Assembly: GCF_028735875.1 (NCBI RefSeq) | Contig: NZ_CP117834.1 | Span: 3,770,001 to 3,834,000, forward strand | Length of the DNA: 64,000 bases | Direction: 5' to 3' | DNA from: Shouchella hunanensis | GTDB lineage: Bacteria; Bacillota; Bacilli; Bacillales; Bacillaceae_D | Shown: piece after piece, positions 8,544-18,502 of the stretch | Position numbering within the stretch: position 1 is the stretch's first letter | Layout: each line of letters starts with the position of its first letter | Translations under genes and position numbers: made by a program | The notes under the pieces: model-generated | What the model was told of the DNA's origin: nothing | The model's database searches: none | Seen by the model: the letters and a program-made list of their open reading frames with translations, nothing else

Positions 8544-9026
8544 ATGTTTGTGTATCCACCTCATTATATAGCATTTCTTACCTATTTTCATGTTGATCGT
8601 GATTATTTTGAATGCCACGAAGTTTTAGAGTTGGAATGGAAAAAACAAGCCGATCCAGAACGCTTATCTCCATGGGTTATCCTCATACAAATTGCGGTAG
8701 CTCTTTACCATGAACGACGAGGAAACGAAAAAGGCGCAAGGATTCTCTATAATCGGGTTGAAAACCGCTTAAAGGAGCGCTGTTTCCAACTTGAAGACTT
8801 AGGAATGAATGAAAAACAAGTGCAGCAAGATATGCACGAACGCTATCATTCTGTTGGTCAAACAGCCTTTACTGATTATGAGTTACCTATACAGGACCCC
8901 GCATTGATAACGATTATCCAGCAAGCAAAACGAGCAAAAAAACCCTCTACTCTTACATATGAACAGCTCGTTCATAAACACCGTTACCCTTTCGATGAAA
9001 AGGAAAAAAGGAAGAAACCAAACTAG
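8544..9026 (+). CDS. DUF309 family protein (YpuF-like)
   Basis: 160 residues, soluble and mostly helical, with the DUF309 signature DYFECHEVLELEWK near residues 20-33 and a helix IQIAVALYHERRGNEKGARIL. DUF309 proteins have no settled biochemical function; the ECHE..E pattern suggests a metal or polar pocket, which is inference. An AAAGGAG SD sets the ATG start. In B. subtilis the DUF309 gene ypuF adjoins scpA, and the same neighbourhood is kept here, although transcribed divergently from scpA. Confidence 0.88.
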   Translation: MFVYPPHYIAFLTYFHVDRDYFECHEVLELEWKKQADPERLSPWVILIQIAVALYHERRGNEKGARILYNRVENRLKERCFQLEDLGMNEKQVQQDMHERYHSVGQTAFTDYELPIQDPALITIIQQAKRAKKPSTLTYEQLVHKHRYPFDEKEKRKKPN

Positions 9027-9043
9027 GTTCTCTTCCTATCTAT

Positions 9044-9838
9044 TTATTTTAGTTCACTAGTGGACTCACTTTTTCTAGAAATATAATAATAAGCCATCCC
9101 TACAAAAACACTACCACCAACAATGTTTCCTAACGTGACAGGAACAAGATTAGCGACATAACCTGACATAGAAATCGCTTCAACACCTGGGTTGTGAAGG
9201 AGTGCTAAATGAAATAAGCCCATGTTCGCGACACTATGTTCATATCCAGATGCAAAAAATGCAAAAATAATCATAAACACAACAAATAGCTTCGCCATCT
9301 CGTTCTTCAAGCGCATTGGTGTCCAAATTGCTAAACAAACGAGCCAGTTACAAAAAATGCCTCTAAAAAACAATTCAAGCGTATCTGTCGTCATTTTTTT
9401 CTCTGTCACATAAAGTAAATAATGCCCTTCAGTCATTCCAGAAAAAATACCGGTCATATAGACAAGCCAGGCTATAAACAATGCACCCACAAGATTGCCA
9501 CCATACGTCCATAACCAATTTTGAAACGTATCTTTTAACGTTGTCTTTTTTTGTAGCGTTGATACAGTGTAATAGAGAACGCTGCCTGTAAATAAGTCAG
9601 AGCCTGCATAAATGACGAGCAAAAGCGCAATTCCAAAAGCAAAACCCATTACGAGCGGTGTTAAAGCAGGAAAGCTTTGAACAATAGGATCTCCAATGAT
9701 ATAGACTAAAACGACTGCTACTGCAACATAGCCCCCTGCAAGCATAGCCGATAAGAAAAACGCTAGTTTACTATGTGCCAGCAACGCTCTTTTCTTTAAT
9801 GCTAATGTGATAAGTTCATTTAATGTTTCTTTGTAAAT
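9044..9838 (-). CDS. formate/nitrite transporter, NirC-like (probable ATT start)
   Basis: A FocA/NirC-family membrane channel with six hydrophobic segments and the family stretches YAGSDLFTGSVL, GNLVGALFIAWL, FCNWLVCLAIW and FFASGYEHSVANMGLF. It carries small anions such as nitrite or formate across the membrane. From the first conventional start (TTG at 9784) the protein lacks the N-terminal helix of the family. The frame stays open upstream as far as a TAG at 9850, and an ATT at 9838 lies four bases after GGGGAG. Starting there gives MYKETLNELITLALKKRALL, which aligns without gaps with E. coli NirC as I remember it. The ATT start is therefore likely but unproven. The gene follows ribH on the same strand. 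Confidence 0.85.
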   Translation of the reverse strand: MYKETLNELITLALKKRALLAHSKLAFFLSAMLAGGYVAVAVVLVYIIGDPIVQSFPALTPLVMGFAFGIALLLVIYAGSDLFTGSVLYYTVSTLQKKTTLKDTFQNWLWTYGGNLVGALFIAWLVYMTGIFSGMTEGHYLLYVTEKKMTTDTLELFFRGIFCNWLVCLAIWTPMRLKNEMAKLFVVFMIIFAFFASGYEHSVANMGLFHLALLHNPGVEAISMSGYVANLVPVTLGNIVGGSVFVGMAYYYISRKSESTSELK

Positions 9839-9939
9839 CGTTCTCCCCTACTTTCTCTTAGTTGACCATTCTTTATTGTAGCTTAGGATTATCTTTAATG
9901 AGAACGAGAATATGACAATTTTCGCAATCCATTTAATGG

Positions 9940-9976
9940 AAAATACTCTTCTCAGAAGAACTGAAAAGAGTATTTG
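9940..9976 (-). terminator. terminator after ribH
   Basis: Inverted repeat AAATACTCTT / AAGAGTATTT just after the ribH stop; on the - strand the second arm runs into TTTCC. The short T-tract makes it a moderate terminator that might allow some read-through into the nirC-like gene. Confidence 0.65.
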
Positions 9977-9985
9977 TGAAGAATC

Positions 9986-10456
9986 TTATTTAGAAAATTG
10001 CTTTGCCAAATTTGCCATTTCAATGGCTGCAGTAGCCGCTTCCCAACCTTTGTTTCCTGCCTTTGTGCCCGCTCGTTCCACTGCTTGTTCAATGGAATCG
10101 GTTGTGAGAACACCGAATATTACCGGAATACCACTCGTCATATTTAATTGAGCCACACCTTTTGATACTTCTCCACATACATAGTCAAAATGAGGTGTTG
10201 AGCCCCGAATAACCGTCCCTAGTGTGACAATTGCATCGTACTTTCCTGAATCGGCCATCTGCTTTGCCGCAAACGGTATTTCAAAAGCTCCAGGAACCCA
10301 TGCAACATCCACATCGCTCCCCTGTGCCCCGTGTCGGATGAACGCATCTTGTGCACCACTTAATAATTTACTTGTAATAAATTCATTAAAACGTCCTACT
10401 ACAATCCCAATTTTCAAGTCCGTTGCTACTAAATGTCCTTCAAATACATTTCCCAT
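9986..10456 (-). CDS. ribH: 6,7-dimethyl-8-ribityllumazine synthase
   Basis: 156 residues, the standard length. RibH condenses 5-amino-6-ribitylaminouracil with 3,4-dihydroxy-2-butanone-4-phosphate to lumazine and assembles into icosahedral capsids. Family motifs are [50 protein letters not shown] and the C-terminal [17 protein letters not shown]. It is the last gene of the riboflavin operon, 13 bases after ribBA, and is followed by a hairpin. Confidence 0.98.
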   Translation of the reverse strand: MGNVFEGHLVATDLKIGIVVGRFNEFITSKLLSGAQDAFIRHGAQGSDVDVAWVPGAFEIPFAAKQMADSGKYDAIVTLGTVIRGSTPHFDYVCGEVSKGVAQLNMTSGIPVIFGVLTTDSIEQAVERAGTKAGNKGWEAATAAIEMANLAKQFSK

Positions 10457-10469
10457 TTGTTTATTCCTC

Positions 10470-11663
10470 CTATAAATGAAGCATATGCCCTAATTTATCT
10501 TTTTTTGTTTTTAAATAGCGTTCATTTTCAGCAAAACCTGCTAACTGAAGCGGCACTCGCTCTACAATCGTCAGATCGTAACCTTGCAAGCCTGCAATTT
10601 TCCGCGGATTATTAGTTAGTAACTTTAATTGCTTAACGCCTAAATCCTTTAAAATTTGTGCTCCCACGCCATAATCTCTCAAATCAGCTGGAAACCCTAG
10701 TTTTTCGTTTGCTTCAACGGTATCAAACCCTTTTTCTTGCAGTTCATAAGCTTTTAGTTTATTAATTAGTCCAATACCACGCCCCTCTTGTCTCATGTAC
10801 AAAAGAATGCCTTTTCCTGCCTCTTCAATTTGTTTAAGAGCCGCGTGAAGCTGCGGACCGCAGTCACAACGCTTTGAACCAAAGACATCCCCTGTTAAAC
10901 ATTCTGAATGGACACGTACTAACACCGGTTCTTCGTTCGAAATATCGCCTTTTACAAGCGCAATGCTTTCTTTATTATCTAACGTGTTTGTATAAGCAAC
11001 TGCTCGAAAGGTTCCAAATTCAGTCGGTAAAGCAAGATCTGCTTCTCGCTGAATGACCGACTCTTGTTTACCTCGATACGCAATTAAATCTTTAATCGTT
11101 ACGAGTGGAAGTTTATGTTCTCGAGCAATGTCTTTAAGCTGAGGAACACGTGCCATTGTGCCATCTTCATTCATAATTTCACAAATGACTCCAACTGGCT
11201 CAGAACCGCTTAACCTTGCAAAATCAACTGCCGCTTCCGTGTGTCCTGCTCGTCTTAAGACACCTCCGTCTTTTGCAACAAGCGGAAAGATGTGACCAGG
11301 TCGTTTAAAATGAGCAGCTGTGGCTTCTCGATTGACAAGAGCTTGTACCGTATACGCACGCTCTTGTGCAGAAATCCCTGTCGTTGTTGTTACATGATCA
11401 ATGCTGACAGTAAAAGCAGTGCCATGAGAGTCTGTATTTTGGCTGACCATTTGTTCTAATTGCAGACGCTGTGCTTTTTCTTTTGAGATTGGCGTGCAAA
11501 TGAGTCCACGCCCGTACGTTGCCATAAAATTTATTGTTTCAGCAGTGGTATATTCCCCAAGAGCAACAAAGTCACCTTCATTTTCACGATCCTCGTCATC
11601 ACAGACGATAATAATACCGCCTGCTTTTAACGTCTCAATCGCCTCTTCAATTTTATGAAACAT
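10470..11663 (-). CDS. ribBA: RibBA: 3,4-dihydroxy-2-butanone 4-phosphate synthase / GTP cyclohydrolase II
   Basis: 397 residues with two domains. The N-terminal half makes the four-carbon unit from ribulose 5-phosphate ([11 protein letters not shown], then [10 protein letters not shown]). The C-terminal half is GTP cyclohydrolase II, with the zinc motif [19 protein letters not shown] and RQEGRGIGL. Two ATGs are close together; I choose the second (MFHKIEEA) because GGAGG lies nine bases upstream of it and only three from the first, and because the family normally begins MFHxIEEA. Both entry reactions of riboflavin synthesis are thus encoded, but the RibD deaminase/reductase step is not in the operon. 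Confidence 0.97.
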   Translation of the reverse strand: MFHKIEEAIETLKAGGIIIVCDDEDRENEGDFVALGEYTTAETINFMATYGRGLICTPISKEKAQRLQLEQMVSQNTDSHGTAFTVSIDHVTTTTGISAQERAYTVQALVNREATAAHFKRPGHIFPLVAKDGGVLRRAGHTEAAVDFARLSGSEPVGVICEIMNEDGTMARVPQLKDIAREHKLPLVTIKDLIAYRGKQESVIQREADLALPTEFGTFRAVAYTNTLDNKESIALVKGDISNEEPVLVRVHSECLTGDVFGSKRCDCGPQLHAALKQIEEAGKGILLYMRQEGRGIGLINKLKAYELQEKGFDTVEANEKLGFPADLRDYGVGAQILKDLGVKQLKLLTNNPRKIAGLQGYDLTIVERVPLQLAGFAENERYLKTKKDKLGHMLHL

Positions 11664-11677
11664 GGACATTTTCCTCC

Positions 11678-12325
11678 CTACATATACCCATTATGTTGTA
11701 GCAGTTCAGCTAGATTTTGCTTCGGAGCAGATTCGTCAGATACAGTCAATAATCGCTCAACATATTTTCCAATCAAATCACATTCAATATTCACTTCACT
11801 GCCAATTGCTAACGTCCCCATAATAGTTTCATCAAGTGTGTGAGGAATAATGGAAATCGTAAAATGACTGTCTTTCATACCAAATACCGTTAAGCTCGTT
11901 CCATCAACTGCAACTGAACCTTTTTGAACGATGTATTTTAAAATGCTTTTCGGTGCTTGAATATCAAAGTAAACTGCGTTATCCACTTGTTTCCGATGAA
12001 CAACGGTTCCTTTCCCATCAATATGCCCAGAAACGATGTGACCTCCAAACCGTGATAGTGGCGACATGGCACGCTCTAGATTAACCGTTGCCGCTATACG
12101 TAATTGACTTAACGTCGTCGCTTGAAACGTCTCTGGCATAACGTCAACCGAAAATGTCTGATCAGTGAATGCTGTTACGGTAAGACATACGCCATTTACA
12201 GCAATACTATCTCCGAGGGATACATCTTCAAGAACCTTCAACCCTCTAATACTCAATTTCATTCCCTGATCTTGCTTGTTTATTTCTGTAATGGTTCCTT
12301 TTTCTTCAATAATACCGGTAAACAT
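11678..12325 (-). CDS. ribE: riboflavin synthase alpha subunit
   Basis: 215 residues. The start [12 protein letters not shown] is the invariant beginning of riboflavin synthase, and two homologous lumazine-binding beta-barrels follow ([13 protein letters not shown] in the first, [13 protein letters not shown] in the second; [13 protein letters not shown] between). It dismutates two lumazines to riboflavin and a pyrimidine returned to RibH. The ATG is preceded by GGAGGGG; the frame extends upstream through the attenuator, but that extension is not coding. It is the first gene after the FMN riboswitch, where B. subtilis has ribD. Confidence 0.97.
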   Translation of the reverse strand: MFTGIIEEKGTITEINKQDQGMKLSIRGLKVLEDVSLGDSIAVNGVCLTVTAFTDQTFSVDVMPETFQATTLSQLRIAATVNLERAMSPLSRFGGHIVSGHIDGKGTVVHRKQVDNAVYFDIQAPKSILKYIVQKGSVAVDGTSLTVFGMKDSHFTISIIPHTLDETIMGTLAIGSEVNIECDLIGKYVERLLTVSDESAPKQNLAELLQHNGYM

Positions 12326-12344
12326 CCAACCCCTCCTCCAATAC

Positions 12345-12377
12345 AAAAAACCCCCAAAGGCTACACTTCGGGGGTTC
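12345..12377 (-). terminator. riboswitch-controlled attenuator ahead of ribE
   Basis: On the - strand AACCCCCGAAG pairs with CTTTGGGGGTT and is followed by TTTTTT, ending about 20 bases before the ribE start. This is a complete intrinsic terminator placed between the FMN aptamer and the first gene, as expected for transcription attenuation by FMN. Confidence 0.88.
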
Positions 12378-12459
12378 ACTAAATAAAACGGCACTATTTG
12401 CCTAGGAATAAAGAAAATTCCATACACAAATAAACGTCGATTCGACTGTATTCGTTAAA

Positions 12460-12590
12460 CTTCTCCCATCCAGACTTTCACTGTCGGCTCTGGAGTTGCA
12501 CCAGATCCACCGTATAAAAATACGGGTCACGGACTAAAAGGCTAAGCCTTATCACCGCCGGTAGGGAATTTCACCCTGCCCCGAAGTTAA
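12460..12590 (-). ncRNA. FMN riboswitch (RFN element)
   Basis: Read on the - strand, this segment has the conserved RFN pieces: CTTCGGGGCAGGGTGAAATT, CCCTACCGGCGGT, AGTCCGTGACCCG, a variable hairpin, GGTGGATCTGGTG, CCGACAGTGAAAGTCTGGAT and GGGAGAAG. The six-helix junction binds FMN. With the attenuator 80 bases downstream, high FMN should stop transcription of ribE-ribBA-ribH. The operon is one of the two riboswitch-controlled units in the window. Confidence 0.97.
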
Positions 12591-12724
12591 AATATGAAGT
12601 TGTTTTTATTCCTATCATGCACTCTAATCGCTTAAACGTTGACATAAGGTTCATTTAAGCATGTTTTTTTAATCATGTCATTACAGTTACTTATTAAATC
12701 AAACTGGGAGATAGGCTATTACTC

Positions 12725-12919
12725 TCAGAAATCAATCAGCTTCCCTGCCAAAAAATCTGCCCATCTCTGACTCGTTTTGATCATAGCATCGGTAAAATAA
12801 AAATGCAAGGCATATGACGCTTCCATCGGTTCCATTTGCAAAAAATGGTTTATTCGTTCGATTTCGTTGCTTTTCTTATTCAGATAGGTCAAAATAAGAG
12901 AGTAAACGATTTCATTCAT
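12725..12919 (-). CDS. possible small protein, doubtful
   Basis: A 64-residue open frame (MNEIVYSLILTYLNKKSNEI... ending AGKLIDF) lies between the FMN riboswitch and the divergent hydratase gene. The composition is protein-like, with amphipathic helices and a Trp, and ends in a run resembling small Bacillus proteins. However, its ATG has no Shine-Dalgarno sequence: the bases upstream are the complement of the SD of the neighbouring + strand gene. I do not recognise it. It may be chance; only conservation in relatives would decide. Confidence 0.3.
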   Translation of the reverse strand: MNEIVYSLILTYLNKKSNEIERINHFLQMEPMEASYALHFYFTDAMIKTSQRWADFLAGKLIDF

Positions 12920-12938
12920 GTGGGGTGGATAGATAAAA

Positions 12939-13988
12939 ATGACTGAACAGATCATGTTTTCAAAAAAGAAAAACGGAGTTGGGATTGCGACACTCTCTAG
13001 AGAAAAAGCACTACATTCGCTAACATTTGACATGATTTCAGCGCTCTATGCACAACTGAAGCAGTGGGAATCAGATGCCAGCGTACGTGTCATTCTTCTA
13101 GAAAGCACAGGTACAAAAGCTTTTTGTGCTGGTGGTGACATTAAAGCCCTCTATCAAGCAAAGAACAATAAACAAGCATTAGATCAAGCGACAGCCTTTT
13201 TTAACCTTGAATATGAACTGGATCTCTACGTAGCGAACTACCCTAAACCTATTGTTGTCCTTATGGATGGCATTGTAATGGGAGGCGGTGTTGGCTTGTC
13301 TTATGGAGCAAGTCACCGTATTGTAACAGAGCGCACAAAATGGGCAATGCCTGAAGTCAATATTAGCTTCTTTCCTGATGTTGGTGCTTGTTACTTTCTT
13401 AGCCAAACACCAGATTATACTGGACGATATGCTGCACTAACAGGGTCTGTGTTAACTGCTTCTGACGCTATTTCAATTGGTTGTGCAGACTATTATATAG
13501 AAAGTGATACATTAGAAACGTGTAAACAAGAACTCGTAGCCCATCACTGGGACGACTACGACGAAGTCACTTCACAAAGCGTGCATTTATTTTTGCAATC
13601 GTTTATTAAAGAGCCAACACAAAGTGAGCTTATGATGAATAAGGATAACATTCACAAACATTTTTCTTTTAAAACCATTGAAGAGATTTTAACATCGCTC
13701 CATCATGATTCTAGTCGCTTCGCTCAAGATACGTACACATTATTAAATAGTAAATCACCGTTGTCGTTAAAAATAACGCTTGCGCATTTGAAGCAATCAA
13801 AAGCGTCTTCACTTGAGGAAACGTTTGAAACCGACAAAACCCTTGCGAAACATTTTCTTCAGTGTGACGATTTCTATGAAGGGGTTTATTCAGTCTTAAT
13901 TGACAAATCCCATAAACCGGTTTATTCATACGAGTCTGTCGCTGAAGTCCCTGATGAGCTTGCACTCTCTTTCTTCCGCGAACATTAA
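12939..13988 (+). CDS. enoyl-CoA hydratase/isomerase family, probable 3-hydroxyisobutyryl-CoA hydrolase
   Basis: 349 residues, longer than a simple enoyl-CoA hydratase (about 260) and matching the 3-hydroxyisobutyryl-CoA hydrolase subgroup. The crotonase fold shows AFCAGGDIKALY (oxyanion hole) and DGIVMGGGVGLSYGASHRI, followed by the subgroup-typical WAMPEVNISFFPDVGACYFL. This enzyme releases 3-hydroxyisobutyrate in valine degradation. GGGGTGG upstream supplies the SD. No other valine-degradation gene is nearby, so the pathway role is from family knowledge. A terminator follows immediately. Confidence 0.85.
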   Translation: MTEQIMFSKKKNGVGIATLSREKALHSLTFDMISALYAQLKQWESDASVRVILLESTGTKAFCAGGDIKALYQAKNNKQALDQATAFFNLEYELDLYVANYPKPIVVLMDGIVMGGGVGLSYGASHRIVTERTKWAMPEVNISFFPDVGACYFLSQTPDYTGRYAALTGSVLTASDAISIGCADYYIESDTLETCKQELVAHHWDDYDEVTSQSVHLFLQSFIKEPTQSELMMNKDNIHKHFSFKTIEEILTSLHHDSSRFAQDTYTLLNSKSPLSLKITLAHLKQSKASSLEETFETDKTLAKHFLQCDDFYEGVYSVLIDKSHKPVYSYESVAEVPDELALSFFREH

Positions 13989-14020
13989 AAAACAGGATGG
14001 AGATCCCCATCCTGTTTTCT
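13988..14020. terminator. bidirectional terminator after the hydratase-family gene
   Basis: AAAACAGGATGG / CCATCCTGTTTT inverted repeat directly after the stop codon, between convergent genes; the T-run TTTTCTT follows on the + strand and an A-run precedes it. Confidence 0.85.
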
Positions 14021-14025
14021 TACTG

Positions 14026-14226
14026 CTAGCCTTCAAAATACTCTTTATAGAAACCAGCCATTTTGCCAGTATTGTCAATGACAAAATAAAACTCATCGGT
14101 TTCGTTTTTTAATTCATACTGCTTTCCAACTGTTAATACTTCATTTACAACATATTTCTTTGCATCTGTATGAACACAAGTCAACATCCGAAGTGTCGGT
14201 GTTTCAGTCCACTGCTGGTGTATCAT
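14026..14226 (-). CDS. small conserved protein of unknown function
   Basis: 66 residues: MIHQQWTETPTLRMLTCVHT, then a beta-rich stretch (VLTVGKQYELKNETDEFYFV) ending in KMAGFYKEYFEG. It has no membrane segment. It resembles a small Bacillus family that I recall as DUF6501, but I am not certain of the number. An AGGAGGAATGAAGTC sequence precedes the ATG. It lies just downstream of the odhAB terminator on the same strand and probably has its own promoter. Confidence 0.7.
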   Translation of the reverse strand: MIHQQWTETPTLRMLTCVHTDAKKYVVNEVLTVGKQYELKNETDEFYFVIDNTGKMAGFYKEYFEG

Positions 14227-14261
14227 GACTTCATTCCTCCTCTACCTCGTTTATTGTACAA

Positions 14262-14291
14262 GAAAGAAGGCTAGCATGCTAGCCTTCTTTC
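14262..14291. terminator. terminator after odhB: 30-base perfect palindrome
   Basis: The 30 bases are exactly self-complementary (arm GAAAGAAGGCTAGCA). On the - strand a pyrimidine-rich TTCTTTCTTG follows. It sits three bases after the odhB stop and closes the odhA-odhB operon. Confidence 0.75.
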
Positions 14292-14293
14292 CA

Positions 14294-15547
14294 TTACCCT
14301 TCTAATAACAGTTGTTCTGGATCTTCAATCATATCTTTTACTTTTACTAAGAAACTAACTGCTTCTTTTCCATCAACAATTCGATGGTCGTATGAAAGCG
14401 CAAGATACATCATTGGGCGGTTTTCAAAACGCTCATTATCAATTGCTACCGGTCTCATTTGAATCTTGTGCATACCTAAAATCCCAACTTGAGGAGCATT
14501 TAAAATTGGCGTTGACCAAAGTGATCCAAAGACACCACCGTTTGTAATCGTAAATGTACCACCCTGCATATCGTTTAGCTGCAGTTTATTATCACGAGCT
14601 TTCTTACCTAAATCACCAATGCCACGCTCAATTCCTGCAAAACCTAATCGATCTGCATCTCTTAATACTGGAACGACTAATCCTGTATCAGTTGAAACGG
14701 CAATCCCGATATCATAGTATTTTTTAATAAGGAGCTCATCTCCTTGAATTTCCGCGTTAAGCAATGGAAATTCTTTTAAAGCACCAACAACAGCTTTTGT
14801 GAAAAAGCTCATAAAACCTAATTTAACACCATTTTTGTCTAAAAACGCATCTTTACGACGTTTACGTAAATCCATAACAGCTGTCATATCTACCTCGTTA
14901 AATGTTGTTAACATCGCAGACGTTTGCTGTACTTCTACTAAACGTTTAGCAATCGTTTGACGACGACGAGACATTTTTTCACGCTCAGTCGGCTTTGTCG
15001 GATCATCGGCTGATTGCGTTGGTGCAGGCTTTTGCGGAGACACTGCTTTTGATTGCGCTGGTTTGTCTTGGTGTGCTTCAACGTCTTGTCTACGGATTTT
15101 ACCTGTAGGATCCGTTGGTGTAATAGCATCAAGGGAAATTCCTTTTTCACGGGCTAGCTTCCGTGCAGCAGGTGATGCCAAAGGACGATTAGTTGATTGT
15201 GTTTCTTCCTCTTGCTTGGCAGGCTCTTGTGATTTCGTCTCTGCTTGTTTTTCTGCTACCGGCTGCTCTTCCTTTGTGCTTTCAGTAGTTGACGAAGCGC
15301 CTCCAGCTTGACCACTTTCGTCAATAATGGCAATAACTTCACCAATTTCTACCGTATCACCTGGCTCGCGTTTAAATTCTTTTATAACGCCAGAAGTTTC
15401 TACTGGAATTTCAGCATTTACTTTATCCGTCTCAAGTTCAGCGATAAATTCACCTTGTTCAACATAATCGCCTACTTCTTTTAACCATTGAGAAATCGTT
15501 CCTTCAGTAATGGATTCACCTAGCTCTGGTACTTTAATCTCAGTCAA
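14294..15547 (-). CDS. odhB: dihydrolipoamide succinyltransferase, E2 of 2-oxoglutarate dehydrogenase
   Basis: 417 residues with the E2 layout: lipoyl domain (1-76, lipoyl-Lys42 in [12 protein letters not shown]), a Glu/Gln/Lys/Pro-rich linker, peripheral-subunit-binding domain (121-158, [14 protein letters not shown]), a second linker, and the catalytic acetyltransferase-like domain with the active-site motif [13 protein letters not shown] near the C-terminus. It transfers the succinyl group from E1-bound intermediate to CoA in the TCA cycle. The start is TTG with AGGAGG nine bases upstream. It follows odhA by 14 bases. The shared E3 is not encoded here. Confidence 0.97.
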   Translation of the reverse strand: MTEIKVPELGESITEGTISQWLKEVGDYVEQGEFIAELETDKVNAEIPVETSGVIKEFKREPGDTVEIGEVIAIIDESGQAGGASSTTESTKEEQPVAEKQAETKSQEPAKQEEETQSTNRPLASPAARKLAREKGISLDAITPTDPTGKIRRQDVEAHQDKPAQSKAVSPQKPAPTQSADDPTKPTEREKMSRRRQTIAKRLVEVQQTSAMLTTFNEVDMTAVMDLRKRRKDAFLDKNGVKLGFMSFFTKAVVGALKEFPLLNAEIQGDELLIKKYYDIGIAVSTDTGLVVPVLRDADRLGFAGIERGIGDLGKKARDNKLQLNDMQGGTFTITNGGVFGSLWSTPILNAPQVGILGMHKIQMRPVAIDNERFENRPMMYLALSYDHRIVDGKEAVSFLVKVKDMIEDPEQLLLEG

Positions 15548-15561
15548 TGTAAAATGCCTCC

Positions 15562-18399
15562 TTAGTTTTTGCGCGTCAACGATTCCGTGATGATTCGTTT
15601 TTGTTCCACTTTATGAGCGTTTGATACGCCTTCCGCTGGGCTTGAACGGAATGTCCGGCCGATATAGCTTAATGGAACATCTTTCGGTAGAATTTCTAGA
15701 ATTCGCGGCTCCATAAAGGACCACGCTCCCATATTTTTCGGTTCCTCTTGCACCCATTTCACTTCTTCTAAATTAGGAAACTCTTTTAATAGTTCACGAA
15801 TGGCTCTACGCGGGAACGGATAAAGTTCCTCCACCCGAATAATATGAAGCCAGCTCCAGTCCTCATCATTCTTTTTAATGTGGTCTTGCAGCTCAATCGC
15901 TAATTTCCCACTTGTTAAGATAATTCGTTTCACTGCTTGACGATCTTTTCCTAAAATAGGCTCTTCTAAAATCGGCTTAAACTCGCCTTCCGCAAATTCG
16001 GCTGTTGTCGAAGCAATGTTTTGATTTCGCAACAAGCTTTTTGGCGTCATGATAATAAGAGGGCGAACTGTATTCTTCTGCAATATTTTTGCTTGACGTC
16101 GCAAAATGTGGAAATATTGGGCTGCCGATGTGCAGTTAGCAATCGTCCAGTTGTTTTCAGCTGCCGAGTTAAGGAAACGTTCTACACGCCCACTTGAATG
16201 CTCAGGTCCTGCTCCTTCATACCCGTGTGGCAAGAGAACAACTAATCCAGATTTCTGACCCCATTTTGCTCGTCCAGCAGATACCCATTGGTCAAACATG
16301 ACTTGTGCGCCGTTCACAAAATCACCAAACTGGGCTTCCCATAATACTAATGTTTCTTTTGAAAAGACATTGTAACCGTATTCAAAACCTACACATGCTT
16401 GCTCTGACAACGGACTATTGTAAACCGCAAAGGACGCATTTGCATCTTCAAACGCTTGAAGAGGCGTGTGCGTTTCGTTTGTTTCACGATCATGTAAGAC
16501 AAGATGACGATGCGCAAACGTGCCTCGCTCTGTGTCTTGACCGCTTAAACGAATTGGTGTACCGTCGTGAATGATAGACGCAAAAGCTAATACTTCCGCT
16601 AATCCCCAGTCAACACTTCCGTCACCATCAAATGCATTCGCACGTCTTTGCAGTATTTTCTTTAGTTTTTCATTTGGATTAAAACGTTCTGGCCAATCAA
16701 GTAGCTGTTCATTGAAAGATTGAAGTTTATCTTTTTCTACATTCGTTTTTACTTTTGGTAACCCGTCCACAATAAAATCAGGTGGGCTTAACTCATAGTT
16801 TCGCTCAGCTTTATCAGCATTGACTTTGTTGTATTCTTCAAGTAAATAATCATACATATCCGTATCGAGTTTTTTTACTTCGTCTTTCGTTAACACATTT
16901 TCTGCTTGTAGCTGTTCAGCATATAATGCTCTTGCTGTTGGATGTTTACGAATCATGGTATACAGTTCCGGTTGTGTGACCGCTGGTTCATCTCCTTCAT
17001 TGTGACCGAAGCGACGATAACCAATTAAATCGACTAGAAAATCTTTCTTAAATTTCCTACGGTATTCAACAGCGAACTGGATTGCTTTCACACACGCTTC
17101 GGGATCATCTGCATTAACGTGGAGAATCGGAATTTCAAAACCTTTTGCAGGATCACTTGCGTATGTAGTGGAGCGAGAATCGTATGCTTCTGTCGTATAA
17201 CCTATATTGTTGTTCGCAATAATGTGGAGGGAACCGCCAACTTGATACCCATTTAAACGACTTAAATTTAACGTTTCGGTTACAATTCCTTGACCAGGAA
17301 AAGCTGCATCTCCGTGTATCAGGATGGAGTATGCACGACGTGAATCTTGTGTCGGTTCACCACGTTTACTTCGATCCTCTTGAGCTGCTCGAGCATACCC
17401 TTCCACAATCGGAGAGACAAACTCTAGGTGACTCGGGTTATTCGCTAGTGATACGATTGTTTCAGAACGCTCATCATCTACAATTTGGCGATCAGCACCT
17501 AAATGGTATTTTACATCGCCTGTCCAACCCGAATAGGTTTCGCCAAGCCCTTCAGATGGCGCAATTAATTTGTTTGGCGCTTGCAAAAATTCAGCAAAGA
17601 TCGCTTTAAAAGGCTTCCCTAATGTGTGCGCAAGCACATTTAAGCGACCACGGTGCGCCATACCAATCATCACATGATCGGTTTTTTCTTTTCGTACTTC
17701 ATTAATCGCCATATCTAGCATAGGCACTAATGAGTCTACACCTTCAATGGAAAAGCGCTTTTGCCCTACAAACGTACGGTGAATAAATTTCTCAAAGCCT
17801 TCCACCGATGTTAATCGCTCCAGTAAACCACGCTTCTCCTCTGTCGACAAAGCATCTGCAAACGTTCCTGATTCAACCTTGTCTCTTAACCAATTTCGTT
17901 CTGTTTCGTCTTGTACATGACCAAACTCAAATGCCATTGTTTTGGAATAGACATTGCGTAAATGTTCTATTGCTTGCAATCCGTTTTTGACATGAGTTGG
18001 GGCTTGTGGACAAATATAATCCACCGGTACATTCTTAAGTTGTTCTTCAGTAACATTAAAGCGTTCATAACTAATAAGGTCATCATTTTTATGAGTTTTC
18101 CATATTGGTTGAATGTCAGATGCTAAGTGACCTTTGGCTCGAATAAAATCTGCCAGCTTCACAGCACCGACAACAGCGTTTATCATGTCCGAGCCAATTT
18201 CTTGATTCACACGATCTTTAGATAAACTAACGGACTCTTCTAAAGAAGGTGGACCCCATTTTTCAAAATGTGCTCTTGTTTCTTCATCTACGGAATTTGG
18301 GTCTTCCGTATATTGCTCATACAGCTCTATTACAACTCCGAGGTTCGGACCATAAAATCCTTGCCAAGGTTTTTCCGGGCTGTTTTCCTTGCTGGACAT
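15562..18399 (-). CDS. odhA: 2-oxoglutarate dehydrogenase E1 component
   Basis: 945 residues, the usual size of the thiamine-diphosphate E1o enzyme, which decarboxylates 2-oxoglutarate and reductively succinylates E2. Family stretches include [20 protein letters not shown], the ThDP motif [37 protein letters not shown] and [19 protein letters not shown]. The ATG ([11 protein letters not shown]) is chosen because AGGAGG precedes it by nine bases; an upstream extension in the same frame overlaps the promoter and is not coding. A sigma-A-like promoter with a cre-like site lies about 55-105 bases upstream. Confidence 0.98.
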   Translation of the reverse strand: MSSKENSPEKPWQGFYGPNLGVVIELYEQYTEDPNSVDEETRAHFEKWGPPSLEESVSLSKDRVNQEIGSDMINAVVGAVKLADFIRAKGHLASDIQPIWKTHKNDDLISYERFNVTEEQLKNVPVDYICPQAPTHVKNGLQAIEHLRNVYSKTMAFEFGHVQDETERNWLRDKVESGTFADALSTEEKRGLLERLTSVEGFEKFIHRTFVGQKRFSIEGVDSLVPMLDMAINEVRKEKTDHVMIGMAHRGRLNVLAHTLGKPFKAIFAEFLQAPNKLIAPSEGLGETYSGWTGDVKYHLGADRQIVDDERSETIVSLANNPSHLEFVSPIVEGYARAAQEDRSKRGEPTQDSRRAYSILIHGDAAFPGQGIVTETLNLSRLNGYQVGGSLHIIANNNIGYTTEAYDSRSTTYASDPAKGFEIPILHVNADDPEACVKAIQFAVEYRRKFKKDFLVDLIGYRRFGHNEGDEPAVTQPELYTMIRKHPTARALYAEQLQAENVLTKDEVKKLDTDMYDYLLEEYNKVNADKAERNYELSPPDFIVDGLPKVKTNVEKDKLQSFNEQLLDWPERFNPNEKLKKILQRRANAFDGDGSVDWGLAEVLAFASIIHDGTPIRLSGQDTERGTFAHRHLVLHDRETNETHTPLQAFEDANASFAVYNSPLSEQACVGFEYGYNVFSKETLVLWEAQFGDFVNGAQVMFDQWVSAGRAKWGQKSGLVVLLPHGYEGAGPEHSSGRVERFLNSAAENNWTIANCTSAAQYFHILRRQAKILQKNTVRPLIIMTPKSLLRNQNIASTTAEFAEGEFKPILEEPILGKDRQAVKRIILTSGKLAIELQDHIKKNDEDWSWLHIIRVEELYPFPRRAIRELLKEFPNLEEVKWVQEEPKNMGAWSFMEPRILEILPKDVPLSYIGRTFRSSPAEGVSNAHKVEQKRIITESLTRKN

Positions 18400-18454
18400 G
18401 TGTGATAGACCTCCTAAGACAATAGTTTGCATCACAAAAGCGCAAACGTCTATT

Positions 18455-18502
18455 TTCAAGCGCTTACAGAAATATAGTACCATTTCCTACTGGTTTACTC
18501 AA
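18455..18502 (-). promoter_or_regulatory. odhA promoter with cre-like site
   Basis: On the - strand TTGAGT (18502-18497) and TACTAT (18479-18474) are separated by exactly 17 bases, a good sigma-A pair. Just downstream, TTCAAGCGCTTACA (+ strand, 18455-18468) matches the CcpA cre consensus at 12 of 14 positions and would cover the start of transcription. The core AAGCGCTTAC also occurs upstream of citB. CcpA control is inferred. Confidence 0.6.

Noticed and set aside
12600-12720. Second riboswitch or small RNA between the RFN element and the hydratase gene
   Set aside because: Only AT-rich sequence without stable conserved helices was seen.
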